47,016 nt of DNA from Chara braunii. Lineage: Eukaryota > Streptophyta > Charophyceae > Charales > Characeae. Positions 19,787 through 30,174 of the stretch are shown here, in pieces. The DNA lies in the NCBI GenBank assembly GCA_003427395.1, contig BFEA01000013.1, forward strand, positions 5,874,977-5,921,992, in the 5' to 3' direction. Under the pieces are notes generated by a model. It made no database searches and was not told the origin of the DNA. It worked only from the letters and a program-made list of their open reading frames with translations. The first letter of the stretch is position 1, and the number at the start of each line of letters is the position of its first letter. Both the position numbers and the translations under genes were made by a program.

Positions 19787-21530
19787 ATGCCACAGTGCCA
19801 AACCAAGACCTCCCAACGCTCCGCCGCCAACGCCGCTGCCGCTGCCACCGCTAGCATATCCGTTGCTACCGCCTCCACTTCCGCTTCGGCTACGTCATCC
19901 ACCCCCTCTTCCCCCACCATGGCGTAACCTTCCATCAACATGTCTGATCTTCGTTCCGACTCCGTCAACAGTATTGCCCGCGAACTAGCAGGTGATCAGC
20001 CAACTTCGACCACCACCACCCCGGAACTCGCAACTATCCTCCAAACGTTGACCGCCCTCAAATCCTCCCTTTCCACCATCAACACCACCATGGCCGCCAT
20101 CTCCAATCGTGTCACCACGCTCGAGGGAAACTCCCCCGCCATCACGGTCGACACCACGACCACACCCCCCCTCCTCCACACCCCGACCCACCGCCCTCCT
20201 CCACACCCCGACCCACCCCCTCCATCTAGGTGGTCACCACCAACACCCCTACGTCCACAGCCACCTCCAGCCACAGCCCCCCGCCGACCTCCTCCACTCC
20301 TACTACCTCTACCACCACATCCACCACATCTGCCTCCTCCACCCTTCTCCCCCCCTCATTCGGCGCTTCCAGCACACCGCCTCATTCCTCGCCNAACCAC
20401 GTCACCCCTCTTCCCCCCCCGCACTCCCATACCATCTCACAACCCATCATGACGGCCTCCACCATCCCCAGCCCCCGTCCCACCTATTCCCAAGTCACCT
20501 CCGGGGTTTACCCCGCAATGCCACAACTTCCCCCCAACTACCTCCTTGACGACAACAACCAATTCGATTACACCTGCTACGACACTACCCCCGATAACCT
20601 CAATTTCAACACCCTCGCCCAGATCGTTTCCCGCGAAGGGGAAATCCCCTGTTCTTTCCGATCCGCCGACATCATGCCCTTCTCCGGCCTTCCCCACGAG
20701 GATGTTTTCCTCTTCCTTACCCAGCTCCAGAACTCTTTCAAGCTCCACCACATGCCCCTTGTCCACTGGCTTCCCATTGCCACCTCCCGCCTCCTCGGCA
20801 ATGCCACCAAATGGTGGATGGTCGAAGTCAGCAACCGCCGCGCCTCCGGAGGACCGCGTCACTCCTTCCTCCAATGGGCCAACCTTCTCACTGCCACCTT
20901 CCGCCCCCAGAAAACCATCAATGACTACCTCAAACAATTATGTCACCTCCGCCAGACCGGTCCCATGGACCGCTTCGTCCATTACATTCGCTCCCTCCGC
21001 CATCACCTCCCCACCACCGTCATTCCCGACTTTGTGTTCATCTCCCGCATCAAGCGAGTATGCCACAAAGATCTTGCAACCGCCCTTGCCCACGAACCCG
21101 ACATGCCCCTTGTTGACCTCCTCTCTCGCATGCTTCACCACGATCGACGACTCCACCCCCATCACCAGTCCGCGCCCGCTCCCTCCCGCCCCCGCTTCTT
21201 CCATAACATCACCCCTGACGACACCACTCCACCCACCTTCGATGACGACTTCGACACTGCCTCTCTCGACCCCTCCCACCCATTGAGGACCTCTAGGCCG
21301 TCCACCTTATGCGGATGGAACGCCAGGATTGTGCCTCCCGACCGCCTTCTTCCTCTCCAGCCCGCCGTCTCTAGAAACTTACATACGCAGAACGCATATA
21401 CCTCCAGGAACACAACGGGTGTTTTCGCTGCCGCCAGTTAGGTCACCAACAGACCAACTGCCCCAACGCTAGCCGCTTTACTCGACAGGCCCCTCGCTCT
21501 GTGGGACCCAGCCCTTCTACTCCCACTTCT
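19787..21530 (+). pseudogene. gag: gag of the chromovirus (frameshifted)
   Basis: Possible start at ATG 19787 (Ala/Ser/Thr-rich), with a TAA at 19925, and in the same frame ATG 19940 (MSDLRSDSVNSIARELAG). A Pro/Thr/His-rich linker follows and includes a frameshift near 20200. The capsid domain is open from 20230 to 21441: IMPFSGLPHEDVFLFLTQLQ, LLGNATKWWMVEV, FRPQKTINDYLKQLCHLRQT, RFVHYIRSLRHHLP. A second shift near 21300 leads to AERIYLQEHNGCFRCRQLGH then QQTNC, a canonical CX2CX4HX4C zinc knuckle. One undetermined base lies at 20394. The capsid fold suggests original function in particle assembly and RNA binding. Confidence 0.82.
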
Positions 21531-22872
21531 TCCTCCACCGCGACAGTTGGGCCCTCCTCCACCTGAACATTGTCCCTCGGTCCCTTGCAATCCTCCCCCG
21601 ACATCGACCACTTGTCTGCCGGCTCTCCCATCAGTGACGATCTCTCCTCCACCGGTGGCCCACTTGGGATCGACTATCCGTCTGCCTACCCCTCCTCCGG
21701 TGACACACATCCCATCGGACGACCCCCAGGCGACGCAGTCTACGTCGCCATGACCCATATCCAACTCCTCCCATCACTCCATCACCGATACACCCAAGGC
21801 TACCCCGCTTGCCCAGACTTCGCCGCCATTTACAACAAGCTCCGCGATCTTCACCCTGTCCTCGACTACTCCCTCCATGACAACCTCCTCTACATCGACA
21901 CCAAAGGCACTCGCCGATTGTGCATCCCCGGCACACGTGGTCTCCGTACCCAGCTCTTGGTCGAGCACCATGACACCAAGACCGCAGGTCACCTCGGTTT
22001 CCAGAAAACCTTCGACACCATCTCCCGCTACTTCTATTGGCCTTCTCTACTCGCCGACATCAAAACATACATTCGCTCATGTCCCACGTATCAGGCTGTC
22101 AATCCCTCGAACCGGGCCAAACCCGACAAGCTCCAATCATATTGCCCATCCCCACTCATCGGTGGCAGTCCATTTCCATGGACTTCGTGTGCGGTCTCCG
22201 TAAGACCGACCGTGGGCATGATTGCATCTACGTCATTGCCTGCAGCCTGACCAAACGCGCCCACTTCATTCCTTGCACCACCTCGCACACCGCCAAAGAC
22301 GTCGCCTTACTCTTCTTCGACCATGTTGCACGACACCACGGCCTCCCCGAGAATATCATCAGCAACTGTGATCCCCGTTTCCTCTCACAGTTCTGGAAAA
22401 AACTCTTCAACGCCTACGGAACTACACTCAAGTATAGCACTGCATTCCACCCATAGACCGATGGACAAACCGAGAAGATGAACGATACTACGGAAGTACT
22501 GTCATCCACATCAACACGACTGGGATCAGTTGCTCACCGCCGCCGAGATCGCCTGCAACAACGTCGTTTGTCCTTCCACTGGCTTGTCTCCATTCTACCT
22601 TGACCTTGGCTACCATCCGCGTTTGCCCTCTGATTTCCTGCTTCCCTCGCAACTCAACCCCCCCACACCCTGCCCTTCGCTCAATGAATGGGTAACAACA
22701 ATGAATCAACTCCTCAGAGAAGCAATCGAAGCCCTCGAAAGAACACAAGAACAACAAGCACGCGAGATCAACAAACACAGATGAGACTTGCAATTCAAAG
22801 TAGGGGACAAAGTCTGGCTCTCCGCCAAACGCTTTGAACCCGAACATGGATTGTCAAAAAAACTCTTGAACA

Positions 22873-23691
22873 GGTCTTTGCTCATTGCCTTGCCAAACGG
22901 AATTGGCGATTTTCATTTCTTGCGGTTTTTTACAATTTAGGATTACGCCACGTGTCAGAGCAGGCGGTGCACTGAGGGTTGGCATCAGGGCTGCTTGTGT
23001 GATTGATTGGCGGGGTAGGCGGAGAAGCGACGATTGGCACCAGGGCTGCTTGTGTGATTGATTGGCGGGGTAGGCGGAGAAGCGACGATTGGCACCAGGG
23101 CCGCCTGTGTGATTGATTGGTGCCCTGCCAAGTTTTTGACTGATTAATTAGGTTAGCATGTGGGTGTGAATCCGGGTAATCTGTGCCCCCCCCACTTGAG
23201 TGGATTTGTGGATTATGCGGATCGTGGGGGGGATGCGGTGCAAGTAACCTTACATAATAGAGTGCACTGGTGGAACCGGACTTTTGTCCAAGGTTTTGCT
23301 ATAATTGATTTTCCAAAAGCCCCTATTCTGAATGCTCCTCTCCCCTGGGTGCTGCAAGAGGGATTCTGAAGATGATGAGGGATTCAGACTAGGGGTAAGA
23401 TGTTATACTGCGATGGCCAGTTAATCCCCTCGGTTGAGGGCAATCAATGCTGCTCATCGAATTAATGATGTGTGCCTGCGTGCCGATTCAGGTGTTCACT
23501 CATGTTTATAGTAGGATGGACACGTGGCACGGTTACATAACTCTTGTTTACAAAATGCCCCTTCCTAAAATGTCGAGGGACGTTGGACCCGCTTTCCAGC
23601 AGGTGTTGCTCCCCACCAATAGATGGAGCCTCCCCGAGTATGCTAGTGGTGTCTGCTCTTATCAGCACCCCTAGCACTCACTCGGGTTGTT

Positions 23692-23726
<35 letters not shown>
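22873..23726 (+). mobile_element. Poly(A)-tailed retroposon inserted in the chromovirus
   Basis: The integrase tail is interrupted exactly here. The flanks repeat AAAAAACTCTTGAACA (22857-22872) and AAAAAACTCTCGAACA (about 23721-23736), a 16-base target duplication with one mismatch; its A part merges with the tail. The insert ends in a run of about 27 A (23700-23726), preceded by a T run. These are the marks of target-primed, LINE-driven retroposition. The ~825-base body has no long open frame and matches no RNA I recognise. It contains a 55-bp tandem repeat. It could be a processed noncoding transcript or an unknown SINE family. Confidence 0.85.
22977..23129 (+). repeat. 55-bp tandem repeat, 2.8 copies
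   Basis: Units start at 22977, 23032 and 23087. The shared core is CAGGGCTGCTTGTGTGATTG followed by ATTGGCGGGGTAGGCGGAGA. The first two copies are almost identical; the third is partial and diverged. The repeat lies inside the inserted retroposon. Confidence 0.92.
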
Positions 23727-23731
<5 letters not shown>

Positions 23732-24114
23732 GAACAAATGGCTCGGACCCTTCCCCATCATTGAAAAAACCTCCGACGTCAACTACAAATTCCAACTCCC
23801 CCCCGACATGAGTCGCGTCCACCCGGTCTTCCACGTCGAATACTTGAAAGAATATCATGAATCCCCACCCCAATTCGCTGACCGCCCATATCCTAGACGT
23901 CCACCTATCATGTTACCCACAGGCCCTGAATTTGTTGTTGAAGCAATCATAGGTCGACGAACTACTCAGGTATCTGACCACCCGAACCAGTCACTGAATA
24001 CAAAGTCAAATGGACCGGATACCCCGACGAAGAATCTACATGGGAACCTCTCTCGAATCTCAAGAATGCCATGAAATTTGTCCGCGCCTATGATCGTGCT
24101 ACTCCTATGTCCTA

Positions 24115-25185
24115 GACACCCACGTAACTACAACCCTAAACCCATGTATAAACCTTGCTACAACCTCGCAACCCTGTTCTACACACACCCTTGAACCCAG
24201 TCCACCCTCCCCTCGACCCCGATTCCTGATGTCTGATCTGCCCTTGCCCTCGCCTAGCCTTGTCCCATCTGTCCTCTCCACTACCTTGTCTCTCTTGTCC
24301 AATGCTTATGAACCTGCGTGACGCCGGCGATAAAGGATCTAATGGCAAGAGCACGAGGACGATGGCCTGCTGCCTCACACTGTTCATGGAGATTATGCAG
24401 CTGGTTTGGCCACCATGCTGTTCATTGGCCGGCATCCCGACTCGCGGACTTACTGGAGCACCAACTTGTGACATGGATCTTTGCATCAGTCTGCGACTTC
24501 CTTGCTTCCAGATCAGACCTCATTGTAGTTTGTGTACCCGACACACCCTAGCACTTGGACTTTGGACATTTGAACTACTGTTACGCTTCATGGACCTCTA
24601 CCTATCGCAGCCGCGGAAGACCGCTTCTGCCACCTACTCCAAGACCTGATCAAGACCGCTGCAGATCCCCTTTCAAGACACTTGGACACTTTGTTCCCAC
24701 ATGAGATTCTGCTTCCGACTCCTTCGGACACACCAGCCCTTGCCTCCTGAAGAAACATGTTCATTTTTATTTTTATTTTTTATTTTTTCTCCTGACATTG
24801 ACAACCCTGTAGAACAGCATTAGCAGATCCCTGTTTCCCTGACCATTGTTCCCCTTACCCACTAGAACATCAATAGAAATTCCCTGTTCCCCTGACCATT
24901 GTTTCCCTTACCCACTAGAACATCAATAGAAATTCCCTGTTTTCCTGAACATCGTTTCCCCTACCCAGTAGAAAATCAATAGAAATCCCCTGTTCCCTGA
25001 ACATTGCTTCGCTTCCCCTATAGACCCACCCAGTTACATCATACCTTCACCTGTGCAGAACACCAGACAGAATACCCTGTGACTTGCATCACTCCCTTTC
25101 TCCTTCTCCGACCAGTGATCGGGCCCATCCCGTCCTTCACAGCTCCTTTTGTTTCCTTGGCTCTTTGGCAGCCGGGACGTTGCCT
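24115..25185 (+). other. 3' untranslated region of the chromovirus
   Basis: About 1.07 kb of C-rich sequence between the chromodomain stop (24112-24114) and the polypurine tract. No domain was found; open frames here are short. It includes a T-rich tract near 24765 and a 53-bp tandem repeat. Confidence 0.55.
24829..25010 (+). repeat. 53-bp tandem repeat, about 3.5 copies
   Basis: Units start at 24829, 24882, 24935 and 24988, each beginning CCCTGTT and containing TACCCACTAGAACATCAATA or a close variant. The last unit is partial. The array lies just upstream of the polypurine tract. Confidence 0.9.
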
Positions 25186-25203
25186 TTCAGAGGGAGGGGA
25201 TAG
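25186..25203 (+). other. Polypurine tract of the chromovirus
   Basis: TCAGAGGGAGGGGATAG is followed at once by TGTTACGG, a common LTR start. This is the plus-strand primer site. Confidence 0.65.
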
Positions 25204-25683
25204 TGTTACGGACTCCGCCAGGGCTCGATCCCTGGTCTATCTTTTTGCTGTTTCTGCTGCATCCCGTTTTCGGCCTGGCACCCTTTTTTCCAAACCCCTC
25301 CTTTGGTACCGTCGGATTTTGGACAACTGGCGCCATGCTGCAATTCGGGCGCCAATTTCAAATACCGCATTTTTCAGTTCTGCCCTCGGGGCTTTTGCGG
25401 AAATGCCCCTGGTACCGTACTAGTCACCGGTACTTATACCGGCTCCCCGTACAGTACGGGGACCAGTCTCGTACCAGTTTTCAGCTGCTGTACTCGTACT
25501 CAGTGTGACTTGCTGTTTCGGCATTCGGAATCCAAGACTTCGACTTTGTGCCCTTGCCACTGTGTCTGCGTCCGACTCTCAGTCATGTCGAGTGAGTGAG
25601 TGAGTGAGTGTGTGTGTGTGCTCTCACTCTCTCCCTCTCCCTCTCCTCTCCCTCGGCTCTCCCTCAGCCTCACGCTCGTCACA
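25204..25683 (+). repeat. Probable 3' LTR of the chromovirus
   Basis: It starts TGTTACGGACTCC right after the polypurine tract. A likely end is CTCGTCACA at 25683, a partial inverted match to the start, giving 480 bases. No 5' partner is present in the window, so the right end is an estimate. It contains a GAGT/GT microsatellite at 25588-25620. Confidence 0.5.
25588..25620. repeat. GAGT/GT microsatellite
   Basis: Five GAGT units run into GT repeats, followed by CT-rich sequence. Confidence 0.9.
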
Positions 25684-27786
25684 ACTTGCCATCAATTTTG
25701 GAATTTGGAATAACAAGTTCTTATATGTCTCTCGTTACGTTGCCTTGCGAGTGTCGTGTGAACTTTGAGTGCATGCATCGTTGCCGATTGGGAGTCAAAA
25801 TTTAGTAGGATCATTGCAAAAGAGGTGAATGTTGAAAGCTTACCAAATCTCATCCATCGGGTCACCCAGGAACAGATTGGATTTTAATGTATACGAATAT
25901 TACGAAAAGATTTGAGCAGCTATGGCTGCATTTGCCTCCCCTCCAAAAACATGAACGTAAAGACATTTCCGGTATCGCGCCAAGCTACAGCTTTGAAAAC
26001 GAAGTAAATCTGGAAAGAACGAGAACCAGTCAAAGCACAATCTTTTGTCTACCCTACAAACTATGAGCTGTAATGGGCCTGCTGAACTCCAGGTCGAAAT
26101 CAGCTTTACCTTGGTCAGGTAGTACTGAACCCCACTTCTAAATTGGGCAAGTCTTCGGTTAGAGCCCAAAGACAGCCCTATAGGAGTGGAATCTGGAAGG
26201 TTTGAGGATGTGGCCTGTTTACAATAAGAATAACTGTGTGAGGAGGAGTGTACTTCTGAGTGGGTTGGGCGAAGGTATAGAGAAGGGGCACTCAGTCGTG
26301 TCAACCCACATGAATTTGTGGTCTATGGAGCTCATGATGTAGGGCGCTAACTGCATGGACACATGCAATCCTGTCTATGAACGGTGACTTGGAAGGTTAT
26401 TGCAACCTGATGTTTTATTCTGCAGGGTTGAGTCCCGACCATTGAACCACCAGTACATTTCCCATCCATTTTTTCAAAGATGCGGCTTGCATGCTGCCAC
26501 AAGTTTCGGGGGCGGCTGCCGGAGTAAAGTGGCAGGCAGCCACAGCCAAAAGGAGGCCAGCGCCGGTTCTTTTCCTTGGCACCCAGGGCATTTCAAGCCC
26601 TGGGAAAAAGTAGTTCGGAAGTGTCGGTGGTCCAATTTGAGTTAGAGTGTGCCATTGGGATACTTCCTTTGTGGATGCTTGTACTAACAATGCATGGGTT
26701 GCAATATCGCTTTGAATGATTTCCTTTGTTTGTTCTGGCAGTGAGCTTGAAGCTTCTGGTGCATCTTCTAGAGTGTTGTAAAATGCTTCAGGCAGGGGGC
26801 CAACCTATAACTGTGTCCTTTGAGACGCGATCAATGCTGCTGCAACTGATGTCCTCAGAACGCGCCTTCAAGGTTGCCTCCTTTCGGTACAGGGTCTTTT
26901 TATTGCTGCAGATGTTGGGAAGCAGGTTGGTCTAATTTTAAACTGCCTCTTCTTCTGTTATTAACTTGAGTGCAGGCTGAGTGGAGCCTTTGCACCACGG
27001 TTTTGCCAGACCCAGACCGGAACCCAAACATCACCTGGACATTGCCGGACTCTCTTTTTTTTTTTCCAATCCCAAAAGACGTGCTCAATGTGGCATTGTG
27101 ATGAACCACCTGATGTTTGGCTAGCATGCAATCAGAATTCTTTGTGTGGTGAGTTATCTGAGGGTATGCCGGACTATCCATATTGATCCCAGTGTCTGAG
27201 CAATCCAGACCTGTCCAGAAACTCCAGACCATGTGTCTTCATATGTCTGAATGCCTGCACAGTGTTGGGATTCTCAGATCCTTTGCATGCAGCAGGGGGT
27301 CGAGCATCTCAATAAGTTTAGTAAGAACATGGCACAAGAATGCGTTCTACATCATGCGCAGATAATGGTAGTGGCAAGCATGCAGCAGCAATACGCAACA
27401 GCAGCATCAGGCAGCAAACAACAGCAACACCACTAGTGACAACCAGCGGAGCAGCAGCAGCAGCAGCAGTGGGGCGACATTACTGGTCCGTCCTTGTCTG
27501 GATCGACGAATAGGACTCTGAAATTCAGTCTGGTAATTTTGAAGTGCCCCATTACCCTTCCAAGGAAGGGTTCTGGCGCACCCTTCTTTCAGTCTTGGAC
27601 TCGATGCGGACAGGCAGCCTTCCAGACTTGGGCATCCAGATTGTCAGCATGCCCATCCAGATGTCCAGATGATAACTGTGCTTTGTACCGAACCAGCTGC
27701 CATACTAATCCAGAAATATGTGGACAAGCTTGTGCCGCAGGCCTGGCAACCTTTGCTGTTGATAAAGTCCAGTGGGAAGCACCAAT
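25684..27786. other. Unassigned region
   Basis: About 2.1 kb without a recognisable element. A pyrimidine-rich stretch ending TTCTGGCAG at 26741 is followed by a 60-codon open reading (LKLLVHLLECCKMLQAGG), which could be a host exon but has no proof. AACCACCAGTACAT at 26445-26458 equals the inverted terminal sequence of the small element at 30697. A CAG/AGC microsatellite lies at 27451-27469. Confidence 0.4.
27451..27469. repeat. AGC trinucleotide microsatellite
   Basis: About six perfect AGC units within a longer, imperfect CAG/CAA-rich stretch from 27380. Confidence 0.9.
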
Positions 27787-28645
27787 TGCAAGGAAATAAC
27801 TTCAAATAAGCAATGAGAACAGCAGTATCACAGAAGACCAGACATAATTGAGCTGAAATGAAAGCAGACATCTAAGCGAAATGCACACCAAATAGGAACA
27901 AGCAATACCCTGAAGTCTCTAGATAAAGAAAGCCCGTCAAATGCCTCCAATCATCAAAGCCACGACAATGTACTTCTACGAATGGCGTCCTGAACACCCA
28001 CTCTACTTCCCAGCTGCTACTCATCTAGACTATCTACATGCCAGCAATCAGTCCTCGTGTCAATTGCCCAATGCCACAAGACTCTGGTGACACAGTCTGA
28101 GTTCGTCAAAACCAGGTACGATTCTTGTTCTCACCACCTACCTTCTCCCTTTCCTTCCCAAGGATCACTGCACTTCCACCATCCGGCTATGACGCGCACT
28201 GCCTGGCTATGGCAGGCACCCACCTTCCACCTCCCTCGCTGCCACCACAGCAGCTTCCTCCTCGGGTGCTGGGTAGCGCCAGCTCTTCCAGCAGCATGGC
28301 CGCTCCAACATCAGTGCCCGAGTGTGTCTGGCTGCGCGGCTTCGCTGCTTTTGTGCTGGCTGGCGAGGCTGAGGAGGCTGCACCCACGCCCAATCCTTTC
28401 CCAGTACCTTGCACCGTGGGCCCTTGCAGAAGACTGTGCAGGCCCAGCCTCTTGAACCAACTCATGGGCTGGGCCGGTTGGTTACAGAGGCTGCATGCTG
28501 CACACGCTACACGCTACTAGTAACAACCCGGGGCCCTTTCATGAGGACAGCCTTCACTTTAGGGCTGACTTACATTTTCCTGGCCAGTCTTCACTTGTGG
28601 AAGGCAGGGCCTTTTCTTGCACGGCCGAGGGCCTAATTCCTTGCA
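27787..28645 (-). repeat. 3' LTR of Gypsy-7
   Basis: On the minus strand it starts TGCAAGGAATTAGGCCCTC after a polypurine tract and ends TTCCTTGCA. It shares landmarks with the LTRs at 42214 and 43989: start (TGYRAGGAT-type), CCCTAA(A)GTGAAGG, GCCATAGCC, GTACCTGGT and the TTCCTTGCA end. It is about 859 bases, the shortest of the three. Confidence 0.7.
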
Positions 28646-28660
28646 TTCCCTCCCCCTCAG
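28646..28660 (-). other. Polypurine tract of Gypsy-7
   Basis: On the minus strand CTGAGGGGGAGGGAA directly precedes the LTR start. Confidence 0.7.
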
Positions 28661-28789
28661 GTTTGAAAGCCCTCTGAGAACCCAGCATTCCAGCTGTTGC
28701 TTCCCATTTAAAGCTCGGTCATATGGATGTGCAATCTGAGGTGTATAGCAGCACATCCCTTGTGCACCACCGATCTTCTTTGGGATCCA

Positions 28790-29047
28790 GGTGATGACTG
28801 AAGGCCCCCCTGTTCTGCATCTGCAGTTTCGGAGTCCTTTTCCAGGCCGCTTCGGTACTGGCATCACTTTGTGCTCAATGATCTGATTGATGTCCACATA
28901 TTTATCCATGGTAGGGGGCAGCATTGATCGCCAAGAGGGGAACTCGTCAGACTGGGGGAAAGGCAAGTGTTTGAAAGCGTAAAAGACAGGGTAGCTGTGT
29001 AAATGAGGAGACAACAATGGCATATGAACGTCCATCAGCATCCACAT
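28790..29047 (-). pseudogene. pol C-terminal tail of Gypsy-7
   Basis: The reading HLHSYPVFYAFKHLPFPQSD then EFPSWRSMLPPTMDKYVDI matches the Gypsy-6 tail (THPVFHASKLAPF, FPSRRSMLPPTMDGQVDI). The match includes the conserved linker PVPKRPGKGL, equivalent to PVQKPLGRGR. Similarity fades after that point. This is the region after the integrase GPY/F module. Confidence 0.82.
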
Positions 29048-29079
29048 TGAACTGCCCTTTCATGTGCTTGAGGGTGAAG

Positions 29080-29406
29080 TCATACATATCGATCTCTTAA
29101 GGCATCAGACAGTGTTGGTAGTGCCTTTATCCGTTGGAGTGTCTCATGGTCAGACCAGACGTCAAAATGTTTGCCATCGAGATAGTGCTTCCAGTGTTTC
29201 AACGCCATGTGGAGTGCATACAACTCTCCCGCATAGGTTGAGTTAGATAGCTTCTGAGAAGGCATCTTCTTGGACACGTACCCAACAGGCCTCAACTTTT
29301 CCCCCCCAAATTGCTGTAAAATGTGCCTATTAAAAGGGCCTTTACCCGATATAGGCCTCAGGCCTTGTAAAAATAGAGCAGCACGGGCCTTGTAAAAGTA
29401 AAGCAT
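29080..29406 (-). pseudogene. RNase H fragment of Gypsy-7
   Basis: The reading includes LRPVGYVSKKMPSQKLSNST, GELYALHMALKHWKHYLDGK and VWSDHETLQRIKALPTLSDA. This is the gypsy RNase H middle and end, with the SDHETL Asp kept. It stops at DALRDRYV and jumps to the pol tail about 30 bases later, so integrase has been deleted. Confidence 0.87.
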
Positions 29407-29469
29407 TGTGAAAAGGTATCTTGCCAGGGCTCAGAAACGTGAAAACAGGTCAAAAGTCAAGTTCTCTAT

Positions 29470-30174
29470 NNNNNNNNNNNNNNNNNNNNNNNNNNNNNNN
29501 NNNNNNNNNNNNNNNNNNNNNNNNNNNNNNNNNNNNNNNNNNNNNNNNNNNNNNNNNNNNNNNNNNNNNNNNNNNNNNNNNNNNNNNNNNNNNNNNNNNN
29601 NNNNNNNNNNNNNNNNNNNNNNNNNNNNNNNNNNNNNNNNNNNNNNNNNNNNNNNNNNNNNNNNNNNNNNNNNNNNNNNNNNNNNNNNNNNNNNNNNNNN
29701 NNNNNNNNNNNNNNNNNNNNNNNNNNNNNNNNNNNNNNNNNNNNNNNNNNNNNNNNNNNNNNNNNNNNNNNNNNNNNNNNNNNNNNNNNNNNNNNNNNNN
29801 NNNNNNNNNNNNNNNNNNNNNNNNNNNNNNNNNNNNNNNNNNNNNNNNNNNNNNNNNNNNNNNNNNNNNNNNNNNNNNNNNNNNNNNNNNNNNNNNNNNN
29901 NNNNNNNNNNNNNNNNNNNNNNNNNNNNNNNNNNNNNNNNNNNNNNNNNNNNNNNNNNNNNNNNNNNNNNNNNNNNNNNNNNNNNNNNNNNNNNNNNNNN
30001 NNNNNNNNNNNNNNNNNNNNNNNNNNNNNNNNNNNNNNNNNNNNNNNNNNNNNNNNNNNNNNNNNNNNNNNNNNNNNNNNNNNNNNNNNNNNNNNNNNNN
30101 NNNNNNNNNNNNNNNNNNNNNNNNNNNNNNNNNNNNNNNNNNNNNNNNNNNNNNNNNNNNNNNNNNNNNNNNNN
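29470..30174. other. Assembly gap
   Basis: 705 undetermined bases. Open frames spanning it have no meaning. It separates Gypsy-7 from a leader-like sequence. Confidence 0.99.

Larger units (their letters stand above)
21570..24114 (+). pseudogene. Integrase and chromodomain of the chromovirus, split by an insertion
   Basis: The zinc site reads EHHDTKTAGHLGFQKT through CPTYQAV, where the last Cys of the site is now Tyr. A frameshift near 22140 leads to the catalytic core: MDFVCGLRKT (first Asp), SNCDPRFLSQFW (second Asp, with Asn-Cys replacing the usual Asp-Arg), a stop at 22455-22457, then TDGQTEKMN with the catalytic Glu. The C-terminal part (FKVGDKVWLSAK) is cut at 22872 by a retroposon and resumes at 23727 with WLGPFPIIEK and VHPVFHVEYLKEY. 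After another shift the chromodomain reads YKVKWTGYPDEESTWEPLSN. Chromodomains direct insertion to marked chromatin. Multiple lesions make it inactive. Confidence 0.88.
19787..25683 (+). mobile_element. Chromovirus (Ty3/gypsy with chromodomain), internally deleted
   Basis: The order is gag with a CCHC knuckle, then directly integrase, chromodomain, a ~1.07-kb 3' untranslated part, polypurine tract and probable 3' LTR. Protease, RT and RNase H are missing between about 21530 and 21700. The sense strand is strikingly C-rich with C-ending codons, unlike the other elements. No 5' LTR or PBS was found. An ~850-bp poly(A)-tailed retroposon interrupts the integrase tail at 22873-23726. The element could move only with help from an intact relative, if at all. 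Confidence 0.85.
27787..29469 (-). mobile_element. Gypsy-7, internally deleted remnant
   Basis: Read on the minus strand: RNase H (29406-29080), then the pol C-terminal tail (29047-28790), a polypurine tract and a 3' LTR ending at 27787. All of integrase except its tail is missing between RNase H and tail. The upstream part runs into the assembly gap. It belongs to the same family as Gypsy-6 by tail and LTR. Confidence 0.8.

Noticed and set aside
20437-20937. 166-codon minus-strand frame as a gene
   Set aside because: It is a shadow of the C-rich chromovirus gag on the opposite strand.
25215-25240. B-box-like GGCTCGATCCC within a T-arm-like hairpin (CCAGG/CCTGG)
   Set aside because: It lies inside the probable chromovirus LTR start and has no A box at suitable distance, so it is not a tRNA or SINE head.
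27787-27800. TGGTGCTTCC after the Gypsy-7 LTR as a primer-binding site
   Set aside because: On the minus strand this LTR follows a polypurine tract, so it is a 3' LTR. The sequence does not match the TGGTATCGGAGC site used by the other elements.
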